This document shows, one piece after another, positions 39,713-48,993 of a stretch of 64,000 nt of DNA. Each line of letters opens with the position of its first letter. Within the stretch, counting starts at the first letter, position 1. The stretch lies in assembly GCA_036003885.1 (NCBI GenBank), contig DASYSA010000010.1, positions 3,723 to 67,722 on the forward strand, in the 5' to 3' direction. The DNA is from DASYSA01 sp036003885. GTDB lineage: Bacteria > Acidobacteriota > Blastocatellia > UBA7656. A model generated the notes under the pieces. It was not told the DNA's origin, searched no databases, and saw only the letters and a program-made list of their open reading frames with translations. Position numbers and translations under genes: made by a program.

Positions 39713-39779
39713 ACGGAAGGGCGGGTCTACTGCTCTCCCGTTCTTCCGATCTTCCGGTCTTCGACCTCGGGGGCATTGG

Positions 39780-40886
39780 GTGTTCTATTATTTGAATTTA
39801 TTCAAAGACGTCCATAGCAGCCTGTCTTTTCTGAGGGTGTTCGAGTACGTGACGTTTAGGACGGCATTTGCGGCAATAACGGCGTTGACCATCAGCCTCC
39901 TGTTCGGCCGCCGAATGATCAATTTGTTGAAAGACTTTCAGATCCACCAGCAGATCCGCGAAGAAGGACCGCGCTCGCACGAATCGAAGCGAGGCACGCC
40001 GACCATGGGCGGCGTGCTTATCATTCTCTCGGTAGTCATCTCGACTCTGCTCTGGTCACACCTCTCGGTGGTCTACGTGTGGATCGCGGTGGGCGCCACG
40101 CTCGCATTTGGAGGCATAGGGTTTGCGGATGACTTCTTGAAGATCAAGCGGCGCCACAACCTGGGCTTGACTGGAAAACAGAAGCTCTTCTTTCAGTTCG
40201 CTGCAGCAATAGGCGTAGGACTTGCGCTTCGATACTTCACAGGATACGACACGACCTTGAGTCTCCCGTTCTTCAAGACCCTGACTCCTATTATCTGGTG
40301 GCCGGTCTACCTGGTGGCGTTCGCACCTATAGTGATCGTGGGGTTTTCAAATGCGGTGAACCTGACGGATGGACTGGATGGCCTCGCGATATCGGTGACA
40401 ATGGTGGTCGCTGCCGCGCTAACCGGATTTACTTATATAACAGGCCACAAGCAGTTCGCGGAGTACCTGGGACTGGAATTCAACAACCAGGTCCACGAGT
40501 TGACGATCTTCTGCGCTGCGTTGACCGGCGCGAGCCTGGGCTTTCTATGGTTCAACGCGCCGCCGGCCGAAGTCTTCATGGGCGACGTAGGAGCGCTGGC
40601 GATCGGCGGGGCGATAGGGGTTGTGGGGGTGATGATCAAACAGGAGTTCCTGCTGGTAATCATTGGCGGCGTATTTGTGGTTGAAGCGCTTTCGGTGATC
40701 TTTCAGGTAGCCTCGTTCAAACTGTTTCGCAGGCGCATATTCAAGATGACTCCAATTCACCACCACTTCGAGTTGATGTATCCGCCAGAAGTGTCGCGGC
40801 GCATGGAGCCCAAGATCGTCTTCAGGTTCTTGATCATCGCGATCCTGTTCGCGCTGCTTAGCCTGGCGACTTTGAAGTTGAGATAG
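39780..40886 (+). CDS. mraY: Phospho-MurNAc-pentapeptide transferase MraY
   Basis: Membrane enzyme that moves phospho-MurNAc-pentapeptide onto undecaprenyl phosphate, forming lipid I. 368 residues with about ten membrane segments. Catalytic aspartates lie in [16 protein letters not shown] and [10 protein letters not shown], and the histidine block is [10 protein letters not shown]. It starts at GTG 39780 (MFYYLNLF), typical for the family. A palindrome rather than murD follows. Confidence 0.97.
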   Translation: MFYYLNLFKDVHSSLSFLRVFEYVTFRTAFAAITALTISLLFGRRMINLLKDFQIHQQIREEGPRSHESKRGTPTMGGVLIILSVVISTLLWSHLSVVYVWIAVGATLAFGGIGFADDFLKIKRRHNLGLTGKQKLFFQFAAAIGVGLALRYFTGYDTTLSLPFFKTLTPIIWWPVYLVAFAPIVIVGFSNAVNLTDGLDGLAISVTMVVAAALTGFTYITGHKQFAEYLGLEFNNQVHELTIFCAALTGASLGFLWFNAPPAEVFMGDVGALAIGGAIGVVGVMIKQEFLLVIIGGVFVVEALSVIFQVASFKLFRRRIFKMTPIHHHFELMYPPEVSRRMEPKIVFRFLIIAILFALLSLATLKLR

Positions 40887-40980
40887 GAGATAGGAGATAG
40901 GATCTAGGATTTAGGATCTAGATTCCGGAGTTAGGGAGTGAGGAAGCTAGGAACTAAATCCTAGATCCTAGATCCTGATT
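40881..40980. repeat. Intergenic palindrome (GGATTTAGGATCTAG word) between mraY and ftsW
   Basis: The left arm GATAGGATCTAGGATTTAGG and following (about 40895-40922) is matched by an inverted right arm at 40953-40976 (AAATCCTAGATCCTAGATCC). Same word as 19490-19575. It occupies the place where murD stands in many dcw clusters. Confidence 0.85.
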
Positions 40981-41004
40981 CCCGGGTCCTTAGAAAGTGA
41001 CTAG

Positions 41005-42183
41005 ATGGCAACCGGCTACAGGATAGCTACACCGCGTTGGAAGCGCGACGCCGAAAACGGCACCGGCAGGGAGGCCGGCGTGGGTTCAGGGATGCGGCGC
41101 GAGCTTCCGGTCGATACGGTTCTGCTTGCCGTCGTGCTGGGACTCACGCTGTTTGGAGTCGTTATGGTCTACAGCGCATCGGCCGTACTCGCTGAGAAGA
41201 ATTTTGGGAGCCAGTTTTACTTCCTCATTCGTCAGGGGGTATGGGCCGCTTTGGGCCTGATTGGGATGGCCGTGGCTATGTTCATAGACTACCGGCACTA
41301 CAAGAGGCCGGTCGTAGTGATGGGGCTTCTGTCGGTTGCGCTGACGCTCCTGATCGCAGTCTTCCTCTTCCCGGCCAAGAACAAGACGCACAGATGGATC
41401 ACCGTCAGCTTCCTGTCGCTACAACCTTCGGAGATCTCCAAACTGGCTCTGGTAGCCTTTTTGGGCTACTTTCTACAGAATAGAGCTGGCGCTCTGCACA
41501 AGTTCAAACTGACCTTCGTGCCCGCCGCCGTGGTAAGCGGAGTCCTGATCATACTGGTCGCGCTGGAGCCTGATCTCGGGACGGCGCTTGCTCTTGTTGC
41601 GGTATCCGGGTTGATGATGTATCAGGGCGGCGTGCCGGTTCGGTACCTCGCATCGCTCGGCGTGGTTGCGCTTCCAGCTCTGGTCTACATGCTGATGGTG
41701 CCATTTCGCCGGCAGCGCATACTGGACTTTATTAACCCCTGGGAGAACCAGACCGGCTCGAGTTTCCAGATCGTGCAATCACTTATTGCGGTGGGCAGCG
41801 GCGGTTCGGGCGGATTGGGCTTCGCGCAAGGGAAACAGAAGCTCTTCTATCTGCCGGCGCCCCATACCGACTTCATATTCGCCGTGATAGCCGAGGAGCT
41901 GGGACTCATCGGGGCCGCCACTGTGGTGTTGTTGTTCGGGTTGCTGGCATGGCGCGGCTTAAGGGCCGCAAAGTTCGCACCCGATACGTTCGGCCAGCTG
42001 TTGGCGGTCGGACTCACGGCGATGATCGCGGTCCAGGCGTTGTTCAATGTGAGCGTCACGTTGTCGCTGGTGCCGACCAAGGGGATCCCGCTGCCTTTCA
42101 TCAGCAGCGGAGGCACGTCGTTGGCTATTAGCCTGTTTGCAGCGGGCGTTCTGTTGAACGTGTCGAAGCATGGAAAGACCTGA
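41005..42183 (+). CDS. ftsW: Septal peptidoglycan glycosyltransferase FtsW
   Basis: SEDS-family lipid II polymerase that works with FtsI. 392 residues with about ten membrane segments after a hydrophilic N-terminus. VMVYSASAVLAEKNFGS, LQPSEISKLALVAFLGY, ALEPDLGTAL and the C-terminal GIPLPFISSGGTSL are the SEDS signatures. It starts at ATG 41005 with AGAAAGTGA upstream. Confidence 0.95.
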   Translation: MATGYRIATPRWKRDAENGTGREAGVGSGMRRELPVDTVLLAVVLGLTLFGVVMVYSASAVLAEKNFGSQFYFLIRQGVWAALGLIGMAVAMFIDYRHYKRPVVVMGLLSVALTLLIAVFLFPAKNKTHRWITVSFLSLQPSEISKLALVAFLGYFLQNRAGALHKFKLTFVPAAVVSGVLIILVALEPDLGTALALVAVSGLMMYQGGVPVRYLASLGVVALPALVYMLMVPFRRQRILDFINPWENQTGSSFQIVQSLIAVGSGGSGGLGFAQGKQKLFYLPAPHTDFIFAVIAEELGLIGAATVVLLFGLLAWRGLRAAKFAPDTFGQLLAVGLTAMIAVQALFNVSVTLSLVPTKGIPLPFISSGGTSLAISLFAAGVLLNVSKHGKT

Positions 42184-42275
42184 CGATTGCGGATTGCGGA
42201 GTGCGGAATGCGGATTTTGATGTCATACGGCGAAGCGGTAAATCCGCAATCCGAATTCCGAATTCCGCAATCGGC
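42184..42275. repeat. Intergenic palindrome (GCGGATTGCGGAGTGCGG word) between ftsW and murG
   Basis: The left arm GATTGCGGATTGCGGAGTGC (from 42185) and the inverted right arm at 42239-42272 (AATCCGCAATCCGAATTCCG) can form a long hairpin. It ends 9 bp before the murG ATG and leaves no clear Shine-Dalgarno. Confidence 0.82.
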
Positions 42276-42283
42276 AAGTTGAT

Positions 42284-43360
42284 ATGAGAATCGTAATCGC
42301 GGCTGGCGGAACGGGAGGGCACATCTTTCCAGGTGTTGCAATCGCGTGCGAGATCAAGCGCCGCGATGCAACGACAGAAATTCTGTTCGTTGGCACGGCA
42401 CGAGGGCTTGAATCGAAGATCGTTCCACGCGAGGGCTTTAAGTTGGAACTTATCAAAGTTAGCGCGCTGAAGGGCGTATCGATGTTGCAACGCGCGAGGT
42501 CGCTCCTTGAACTGCCGTCGAGCTTCGCGGCTGCGCGCAGAATACTAAAGCGATTCCAGCCGGATGTAGTGATCGGCGTTGGGGGCTATTCGTCGGGGCC
42601 GACGCTGCTGATGGCCGCTCTGATGCGGATGCCAACGATGGTCGTCGAGCCAAACGCGATGCCGGGTTTCACGAATCGCGTGCTCGCTCGCTTCGTCGAC
42701 GCCGCGGCGGTGACGTTCCAGGAGTCGCTTAGGTACTTTCGCGGACGGGGCCGCATCACGGGGAATCCGGTGCGCGGTGATTTCGGGCAATTGAGCAGAA
42801 AGGAACGGTCAGAGAAGTTGCACATTCTGATATTCGGCGGCAGCCAGGGCGCGCGCGCCATCAACAACGCTATGGTCGGCGCGTTGCCGATTCTCGCAGG
42901 CGACAAGGATCGGCTGAGCATCACGCACCAAACGGGTGAGAGTGACTTTGACAAGATCCAACGAGGTTACATTGACGCGGGGTTCGACACGACCGACGTG
43001 AGGGCCTTCATTCACGATATGGCGGTTCAGTTCCAGCAAGCCGACGTGCTCATTTGCAGATCGGGCGCAACGACGGTCGCAGAAGTTGCGGCGGCCGGGA
43101 AGGCAGCGATATTCGTTCCCTTCCCTTTCGCAACCGACGACCATCAACGCAAAAATGCGGAGGCGTTCGCGAATGGCGGCGCCGGGCGAATGATTCTCCA
43201 GAGAGACCTGAATCCTGAGCGGCTTGCCCAGGAGCTTGGTTGGTTCATCGAACATCCGGCTGAGATCGCGCGAATGGAAGAAGCGAGCCGCAAACTCGGA
43301 CGGCCCGACGCCGCCGAGCGCTGTGTCGAACTGGCGATGTCATTGATAGGGCGTCCGTAG
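42284..43360 (+). CDS. murG: UDP-GlcNAc:lipid I transferase MurG
   Basis: Adds GlcNAc to lipid I to give lipid II on the inner face of the membrane. The N-terminal loop AAGGTGGHIFPGVAIA, the GVGGYSSGP segment, GGSQGARAINNAM and the UDP-binding CRSGATTVAEVAAAGKAAIF are all present. 358 residues. It starts at ATG 42284 just after a palindrome. Confidence 0.96.
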   Translation: MRIVIAAGGTGGHIFPGVAIACEIKRRDATTEILFVGTARGLESKIVPREGFKLELIKVSALKGVSMLQRARSLLELPSSFAAARRILKRFQPDVVIGVGGYSSGPTLLMAALMRMPTMVVEPNAMPGFTNRVLARFVDAAAVTFQESLRYFRGRGRITGNPVRGDFGQLSRKERSEKLHILIFGGSQGARAINNAMVGALPILAGDKDRLSITHQTGESDFDKIQRGYIDAGFDTTDVRAFIHDMAVQFQQADVLICRSGATTVAEVAAAGKAAIFVPFPFATDDHQRKNAEAFANGGAGRMILQRDLNPERLAQELGWFIEHPAEIARMEEASRKLGRPDAAERCVELAMSLIGRP

Positions 43361-43432
43361 TCCGTTGTCAGTGGTCCGTTGAAACGACCGACCACTGACG
43401 CCGGACAACGGGCAACGGACAACGGACAAAGA
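43357..43432. repeat. Intergenic palindrome (GTCCGTTGTCAGTGGTCCG word) between murG and murC
   Basis: The left arm GTCCGTTGTCAGTGGTCCGT (43361-43380) and the inverted right arm at 43391-43430 (GACCACTGACG, then CGGACAACGG words) can pair. The murC ATG follows at once. Same word as 44816-44916. Confidence 0.8.
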
Positions 43433-43433
43433 G

Positions 43434-44816
43434 ATGCTTTTTCGAGGAGTCAGACACATTCACTTCGTCGGGATTGGCGGCATCGGAATGAGCGGAATAG
43501 CCGAGGTCTTGCTGTCGCTCGGGGAGAACTTCCTCGTGACCGGAAGCGACCTGAAGCGCTCCTCCATCACCGATAGACTGCAGTCGATGGGGGGGACCAT
43601 CTTCGAAGGCCATAGCGCCCACAACGTGGCGGGCGCTAATGTCGTCGTCTGCTCTTCCGCCGTCCGCCCCGACAATCCCGAAGTTGTCGAAGCTCGAGCC
43701 CGCCAGATCCCCGTCATCCCGCGCGCCGAGATGCTGGCTGAGCTCATGCGGCTCTATCGGCATGGCATCGCCGTCGCGGGCACTCACGGAAAGACCACCA
43801 CTACGTCGATGCTGGCACACTTAATGACATTTGCCGGTTTTGATCCGGCAGTTGTGGTCGGAGGGCGCGTCGCTTCGCTGGGAGGGAATGCTCGAGTGGG
43901 AGGCGGAGAATACATAGTGGTCGAGGCGGATGAGTCGGACGGGTCGCTTTTGCAGTTGACTCCGACGATCGCGGTTCTCACGAACATCGACTCGGACCAT
44001 CTGGACTTCTTCTCGGGAGGAATCGAACAGATCAAACAGTGCTTCACGACCTTTGTGAATCGCGTGCCGTTCTACGGAACAATCGTATTGTGTCTGGACG
44101 ATCAGAACGTGCAGGCAATCATTCCTGACGTCGCCCGTCGAACGGTCAGTTACGGGCTGGCGGCGCAGGCCGACGTTTCGGCCTGGCAGATTCAAGCCGA
44201 CTCGAACTTTGAGACTGAGTTCAGCGTCCGGGCCTTCGGCCATGAGATGGGACAGATGAAGTTGGCGGTGCCCGGCCTTCACAACGTTTACAACGCGCTG
44301 GCCACAATCGCCGTAGGGCTCGATCTGAACATCAAGTTCGAGGAGATCGCCGGAGCGCTCCGCGAGTTTCGAGGCGCCGAGCGCCGCTTCCAGATAAAGG
44401 GGGAGAAGGGCGGCGTACTGGTGGTTGACGACTACGGCCATCACCCGACCGAGATCAAGACGACCCTGGACGCGGCGCGCACCTCGGGACGCCGAGTGGT
44501 GACCCTGTTTCAGCCTCACCGCTACACGCGCACCCGAGATCTATTGGACGACTTCGCCAGGTCGTTCTATGGCGCCGATGTCCTGCTTGTGAGCGATATC
44601 TACGCAGCCAGCGAGGACCCGATTGAGGGGATTAACAGCCGGGTTCTGGTCGATGCGATGAAGCGCTTCGGCCACAGGGACGTCGAGTATGTGGGTGGAC
44701 TGGCGAACGCGCCGGCGAGAATCAAGGAAGTTGTTGAGGTGGGCGATCTGGTCCTCACGCTTGGGGCGGGTAACGTCTGGCAGGCTGGAGAGGAATTTCT
44801 GAAGATGCTGGAATAG
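43434..44816 (+). CDS. murC: UDP-MurNAc:L-alanine ligase MurC
   Basis: First amino-acid ligase of peptidoglycan precursor synthesis. [17 protein letters not shown] is the N-terminal UDP-MurNAc-binding block, [13 protein letters not shown] the ATP loop, and [12 protein letters not shown] and [15 protein letters not shown] the C-terminal blocks. 460 residues. murB, often fused to or following murC, is absent; a palindrome follows instead. Confidence 0.97.
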   Translation: MLFRGVRHIHFVGIGGIGMSGIAEVLLSLGENFLVTGSDLKRSSITDRLQSMGGTIFEGHSAHNVAGANVVVCSSAVRPDNPEVVEARARQIPVIPRAEMLAELMRLYRHGIAVAGTHGKTTTTSMLAHLMTFAGFDPAVVVGGRVASLGGNARVGGGEYIVVEADESDGSLLQLTPTIAVLTNIDSDHLDFFSGGIEQIKQCFTTFVNRVPFYGTIVLCLDDQNVQAIIPDVARRTVSYGLAAQADVSAWQIQADSNFETEFSVRAFGHEMGQMKLAVPGLHNVYNALATIAVGLDLNIKFEEIAGALREFRGAERRFQIKGEKGGVLVVDDYGHHPTEIKTTLDAARTSGRRVVTLFQPHRYTRTRDLLDDFARSFYGADVLLVSDIYAASEDPIEGINSRVLVDAMKRFGHRDVEYVGGLANAPARIKEVVEVGDLVLTLGAGNVWQAGEEFLKMLE

Positions 44817-44916
44817 TCATTTGTCAGTGGTCCTTTGTCCGTGGTCCGTTGTCAGTTGTCGAGACTGCGATGATTACAGGCGACGGGCAACTGACAACGG
44901 ACCACGAACAAATGAC
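44816..44916. repeat. Intergenic palindrome (GTCCGTTGTCAGTTGTC word) between murC and ftsQ
   Basis: The left arm (44816-44860), starting GTCATTTGTCAGTGGTCC, is matched by the inverted right arm (44881-44916), ending GGACCACGAACAAATGAC. The outermost GTCATTTGT/ACAAATGAC pair is perfect. It takes the position where murB/ddl are often found. Confidence 0.88.
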
Positions 44917-44934
44917 GAAGTGGGAGGTGAAGCT

Positions 44935-45984
44935 TTGGGGGTATCAAAGAGAACTGAGCCGAGGAAGAGAGTTCAGGTCGTGACGCCGCGCAGACGGGTC
45001 GTCAAGTCTCGATCTCGCAAAACAAGCTCGATAAACGTAGCCGAGCTTCTCAGGTCCGCGACCTCTCTTGCCAAACCGGCCGCGGCTCTGTTGGCTCTGA
45101 TCCTTCTAATCGTGGGCTACAACGCGATGGCTGACTCCAGCCTGTTTGACCTGCGTCGCGTTGATGTGAGCGGGGTGAGCTCCGATCTTCAGCCGGCAGT
45201 AAGACAGGTAGTTCTCAGCACCGTGAACCAGTCTCGGCTTCTGAGCATCAATCTCGCAACGATCAAGAGAAGGATAGAGGATCTCCCCCGTGTCCGAGAG
45301 GCGAGTGTCGCACGGCTGCTGCCTGACGGACTCTACATTCACACGGTGGAGCGTGAGCCGGCCGTACTCGTACGTCGACAGTCCCAATCAATGGTCTGGC
45401 TCGACCAGGATGCTGTCGAGGTGGGCGAGTTAGACGTGAAACACGAGTCTGATGTTCCGCCGATACTGAAGGGTTTTGCTGAGGGCAACCGATCGCCCGC
45501 TGCAGTCAGCGAGGATAAGGAACGTATTGACCTTTTCAAAAAGATCGAGCGCGAGTTCAAGCAATCAGACAAACTGTGGGACCTGATCGACGAAATTGAT
45601 CTATCGCTTCCGAGAAGGGTGTCCATACGTCTGAAGAGTCTACTCGTAAACATCGTCGTAGGAGGCGAGGACTTTCGAAACCGCTTCGAAAGGGCCCTCA
45701 AGATACTGGGGGCGGCAAAGCAGGGCGATTCGGGATCGCTCGGCCGTTTCGGCGTGCAGGATCCGGAGCAGATGATTCAGAATCGAGATCGAATAACCTT
45801 CATGGACACTTCGCGGCCCGACCGCATCGTGTATAGCTTCTCCAGCACCAGCAAGGAGAAGACCCAGGAAGCGCCTATGCGGCGGCAGGAGGATTCGGCT
45901 GCCAGCAGGAAGCCAACGCGGGCGCCCTCGCGCCCCAGCGCCACCGAAACAGAACAAAGCAGGCCCCGGAGAATAAAGAATTAG
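44935..45984 (+). CDS. ftsQ: Cell division protein FtsQ (POTRA domain)
   Basis: Divisome protein: basic cytoplasmic N-terminus, one membrane helix (about 45-67; PAAALLALILLIVGYNAM), a POTRA domain (LFDLRRVDVSGVSS; INLATIKRRIEDLPRVREASV) and the FtsQ beta domain (HTVEREPAVLVRR). The start is a TTG at 44935 with GGGAGGTGA 6 bases before it (349 residues); the longer frame from 44821 would translate the palindrome. The C-terminus is a disordered, Arg/Ser/Pro-rich tail. ftsA follows 15 bp later. Confidence 0.92.
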   Translation: MGVSKRTEPRKRVQVVTPRRRVVKSRSRKTSSINVAELLRSATSLAKPAAALLALILLIVGYNAMADSSLFDLRRVDVSGVSSDLQPAVRQVVLSTVNQSRLLSINLATIKRRIEDLPRVREASVARLLPDGLYIHTVEREPAVLVRRQSQSMVWLDQDAVEVGELDVKHESDVPPILKGFAEGNRSPAAVSEDKERIDLFKKIEREFKQSDKLWDLIDEIDLSLPRRVSIRLKSLLVNIVVGGEDFRNRFERALKILGAAKQGDSGSLGRFGVQDPEQMIQNRDRITFMDTSRPDRIVYSFSSTSKEKTQEAPMRRQEDSAASRKPTRAPSRPSATETEQSRPRRIKN

Positions 45985-45999
45985 GCCGGAGGATTAGCA

Positions 46000-47235
46000 A
46001 TGCCAAAGGGAAATAGACATATCGCTGCCCTGGACATCGGAACCACTGAAGTGCGGGCGGTAGTCGGAGAGATCACAGAAGCCGACCAGCTCGAAATAAT
46101 CGGCATCGGCCGGGCTCCCTCGCGTGGAGTGCGCAAGGGGGTCGTGGTGAACATCGAGGCCACAGTCGAAGCAACAAAACACGCGGTCGAGGAGGCCGAG
46201 ATGATGTCCGGCCTTCCCATTGACTCAGCCTATGTCAGTTTGTGCGGCGCTCAAGTGCGGGGAATCAACTCCCGTGGGGTCATCGCAATCAGCCGCCGCA
46301 ATCGCGACATCACCGAAGAGGATGTCTATCGGGTCATTGAACAGGCCCGCGCCATCAGCGTGCCGACCGATCGCGAGATCATCGACGTGCTGCCCCAGGA
46401 GTTTACTGTCGATGGGCAGGACGGCATCGGCAATCCCATAGGATTTCTTGGCATGCGCCTCGAAGCGGCGGTCCACGTGGTGACCTCGCCGATTACCGCT
46501 CGCCAGAACGTAATCACCTCAGTCAACAGGGCCGGCATGGAAGTAACTGATACGGTCGTGAGCCACGTCGCCGGGGCCGAGGCCACATTAACGCAAGATG
46601 AGAAGGAGTACGGAGCAGCAGTCATAGATATTGGCGCGGACATCACCAACCTGACGATCATCTATCGCGATGCGATTCGCCACACGGCGGTTTTTCCGAT
46701 GGGGGGAAATCACTTCACGAACGACATTGCGGTCGGTCTGAGGACGCCGGTGCCTGAAGCCGAGCGCATTAAGCGAAGTGAGGGCTGCGCGCTTGCCGCG
46801 CTTTTGCCCGACAACGAACGCGTGCAAGTGGTTGAGGTGCCCTCGGTTGGAGGCCGTCAGCCACGGATGTTGAGCCGGCAGATACTGTGCGAGATTCTTC
46901 AACCGAGAGCCGAGGAGATCTTCAGCCACGCGGCAGAGGAGGTTCAGCGGGCCGGCTTCGAGCGGCAAATTCTGTCGAGCGTGGTGCTGACCGGCGGGGG
47001 TTCATTGATGGATGGAGTTGTTGAAATAGCCGAGCAGATTCTGGATCTCCCGGCTAGGCATGGACTGCCCGACTTCGTCGGGGGGCTTACAGGCGAGATC
47101 GACAGCCCGGCATACGCAACGGTGGTGGGAACTTTGCTTTATGGATTTCACAAACAGATGAATCAGAAGAGAATTCACTCGCTAAAAGATGGCGCGCCCA
47201 AGGCGGCCGGGTTCTTTCGAAGACTGTTCGGTTAA
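46000..47235 (+). CDS. ftsA: Cell division protein FtsA
   Basis: Actin-like ATPase that ties the FtsZ ring to the membrane. ALDIGTTEVRAVVGEI is phosphate-1, AAVIDIGADITNLTI phosphate-2, and VVLTGGGSLMDGVVEIAEQI the adenosine block; the 1C domain lies near residues 85-165. The C-terminal end (GFFRRLFG) is the amphipathic membrane helix. 411 residues. A strong GGAGG precedes the ATG. Confidence 0.96.
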   Translation: MPKGNRHIAALDIGTTEVRAVVGEITEADQLEIIGIGRAPSRGVRKGVVVNIEATVEATKHAVEEAEMMSGLPIDSAYVSLCGAQVRGINSRGVIAISRRNRDITEEDVYRVIEQARAISVPTDREIIDVLPQEFTVDGQDGIGNPIGFLGMRLEAAVHVVTSPITARQNVITSVNRAGMEVTDTVVSHVAGAEATLTQDEKEYGAAVIDIGADITNLTIIYRDAIRHTAVFPMGGNHFTNDIAVGLRTPVPEAERIKRSEGCALAALLPDNERVQVVEVPSVGGRQPRMLSRQILCEILQPRAEEIFSHAAEEVQRAGFERQILSSVVLTGGGSLMDGVVEIAEQILDLPARHGLPDFVGGLTGEIDSPAYATVVGTLLYGFHKQMNQKRIHSLKDGAPKAAGFFRRLFG

Positions 47236-47275
47236 GAAAGTTTGAAAAAAATGTCTGTTCAGTGGGAGAAAGTTG

Positions 47276-47304
47276 TTGTGAGGCCAAGTCGACTGTGCTA
47301 CTAT
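47276..47304 (+). promoter_or_regulatory. Internal promoter upstream of ftsZ
   Basis: TTGTGA (47276-47281), a 17-bp spacer and TACTAT (47299-47304). It would give ftsZ its own transcript with a leader of about 260 nt, independent of the mraZ promoter. Confidence 0.55.
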
Positions 47305-47570
47305 GCGGTGTGTTTTCCGGAGCTAGGTGTACCACATATAGTAGCAACCGGCTGCCAGCCTCGTAGGCACTGTTGGAGAACCCCTTAATGTGAGCGGACG
47401 CTTAGTCAAGTGGCCGAAGGGGGATTCTATTGCGTGCTCGCACGATAACCCCAGCGGTGTTCGAAAGCTTTGAAGTTCAACAGAGATCGTTCTAGCGTGA
47501 GCTGCTGCCTCTCCCCTGGAGGGTGCGGCTCACCCGGTTGCTAACCCTTTGCAAGCAGGAGGCACCTATA
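47305..47570 (+). other. Long ftsZ leader
   Basis: About 265 bp between the internal promoter and the ftsZ ATG, with no coding frame of interest. GAGC...GCTC and CCTC/GAGG elements around 47501-47532 can form a hairpin shortly before the Shine-Dalgarno AGGAGG (47557-47562), so structure-based control is possible. No known riboswitch was recognised. Confidence 0.4.
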
Positions 47571-48707
47571 ATGGCAGCGGATGTGCATAAAGAGACTCGT
47601 CCGGGAGTAATAACTTTCGACGACCCGGATCACTTTTCAAACGGCGCAAGAATCAAAGTAGTAGGGGTTGGCGGCGGAGGCGGCAATGCAGTCAACCAGA
47701 TGATTGAAATGGGCATCGAGGGAGTACAGTTCCTCGTAGCCAACACCGACCTTCAATCGCTCAAGAACTCCAGGGCGTCTGTAAAGATTCAGATCGGCGA
47801 AAAGCTCACTCGCGGTCTCGGTGTGGGAGGCGATCCTGAGAAGGGTCGACAATCTGCGCTCGAAGACACCGAGAAGATAATCGAAGCGCTCGAGGGCGCC
47901 GACATGGTCTTTATCACCGCGGGTCTGGGCGGCGGCACCGGAACCGGCGCGGCTCCCATCATCGCGAGCCTTGCCACGGAACTTGGCGCCCTTACTGTCG
48001 CAGTTGTAACCAAGCCATTCCGATTCGAAGGTCGCCGCCGCCAGCGGCAGGGAGAACAGGGCCTCGGCGAACTGCGCGAGTGTGTCGACACCGTCATAAC
48101 AATTCCGAATGAGCGGCTTCTGAATGCAATATCGCGCGCAACGCCGATCCTCGAGTCCTTCAAATTCGCCGACGACGTCCTGCGCCAGGCGGTCCAGGGG
48201 ATATCGGACATCATAACCGTACCCGGCCTTATCAATGTCGACTTCGCCGACGTGAAGACGATAATGGAAGGGATGGGAATGGCCCTGATGGGAACGGGGT
48301 CGGCAACCGGGGAAAACCGCGCCATAGAGGCAACCCAACGTGCTATATCGAGCCCCCTTCTCGAGGAGGCCTCGATCGAGGGCGCCAAGGGGTTGCTGGT
48401 CAACGTGACCGGGGGGACCGACCTGACTCTGTTCGAGGTCAACGAAGCGATGTCCATCATTCATGACGCTGCGGACCCGGATGCAAACATTATCTTCGGC
48501 GCCGTACTGGATGAACGGCTGGCAGACGAAATGAGGATCACGGTTATTGCTACCGGGTTCGACAAGGCGGCGGCGACAACGGAAACGGCCAGGCCATTCC
48601 CAGGCCCGCCGACCGCTCCAGAGCAGCAGCGAAGCACAGCGGCTGGTGAGGGTCTCCGCCGCGACGATCTAAATGTCCCCGCCTTCATTCGCAAGAAGGC
48701 GGACTAG
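47571..48707 (+). CDS. ftsZ: Cell division GTPase FtsZ
   Basis: Tubulin-like GTPase that forms the division ring. [18 protein letters not shown] starts the core, the tubulin signature is [13 protein letters not shown], and the T7 loop is [11 protein letters not shown]. The C-terminal peptide [14 protein letters not shown] binds FtsA. ATG 47571 follows CAGGAGGCACC; the frame from 47523 adds leader sequence. 378 residues. It ends the dcw cluster. Confidence 0.97.
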   Translation: MAADVHKETRPGVITFDDPDHFSNGARIKVVGVGGGGGNAVNQMIEMGIEGVQFLVANTDLQSLKNSRASVKIQIGEKLTRGLGVGGDPEKGRQSALEDTEKIIEALEGADMVFITAGLGGGTGTGAAPIIASLATELGALTVAVVTKPFRFEGRRRQRQGEQGLGELRECVDTVITIPNERLLNAISRATPILESFKFADDVLRQAVQGISDIITVPGLINVDFADVKTIMEGMGMALMGTGSATGENRAIEATQRAISSPLLEEASIEGAKGLLVNVTGGTDLTLFEVNEAMSIIHDAADPDANIIFGAVLDERLADEMRITVIATGFDKAAATTETARPFPGPPTAPEQQRSTAAGEGLRRDDLNVPAFIRKKAD

Positions 48708-48728
48708 GATTCTTCGCGATATCCTCCA

Positions 48729-48769
48729 ATGGGCCGCAGCTACTCCGGCAGCGGCCCATTTCTTTCTCT
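48729..48769 (+). terminator. Intrinsic terminator after ftsZ
   Basis: ATGGGCCGC (48729-48737) pairs perfectly with GCGGCCCAT (48751-48759) around a 13-nt loop, followed by the T-rich TTCTTTCTCT. It closes the dcw operon. Confidence 0.8.
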
Positions 48770-48993
48770 GAACCGAGGTGAGACAGGGTCAACTCCCATT
48801 CCGGTCTGATTCGGTTGAGTTTTTATATCCGCATCACTAAGATTCTTAATGTTTCATCGGAGACATATGCTGTTCCTGCAGCCCAATCTGCGAGACCGGC
48901 CTGTAAGGACGTGAGTTGGCCCGAGTCCCACTGTGCCCACTTTTTTCGTACCAGGGTGCTGGGGCGGCTCCATTGCCAGCCTGGAGAGACAGA

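Noticed and set aside
47390..47480. tRNA-like stretch (GTCAAGTGGCCGAAGGGGG followed by GTGTTCGAAAGC) in the ftsZ leader
   Set aside because: The pieces resemble D-arm and T-loop sequences, but no acceptor stem or consistent cloverleaf can be drawn.
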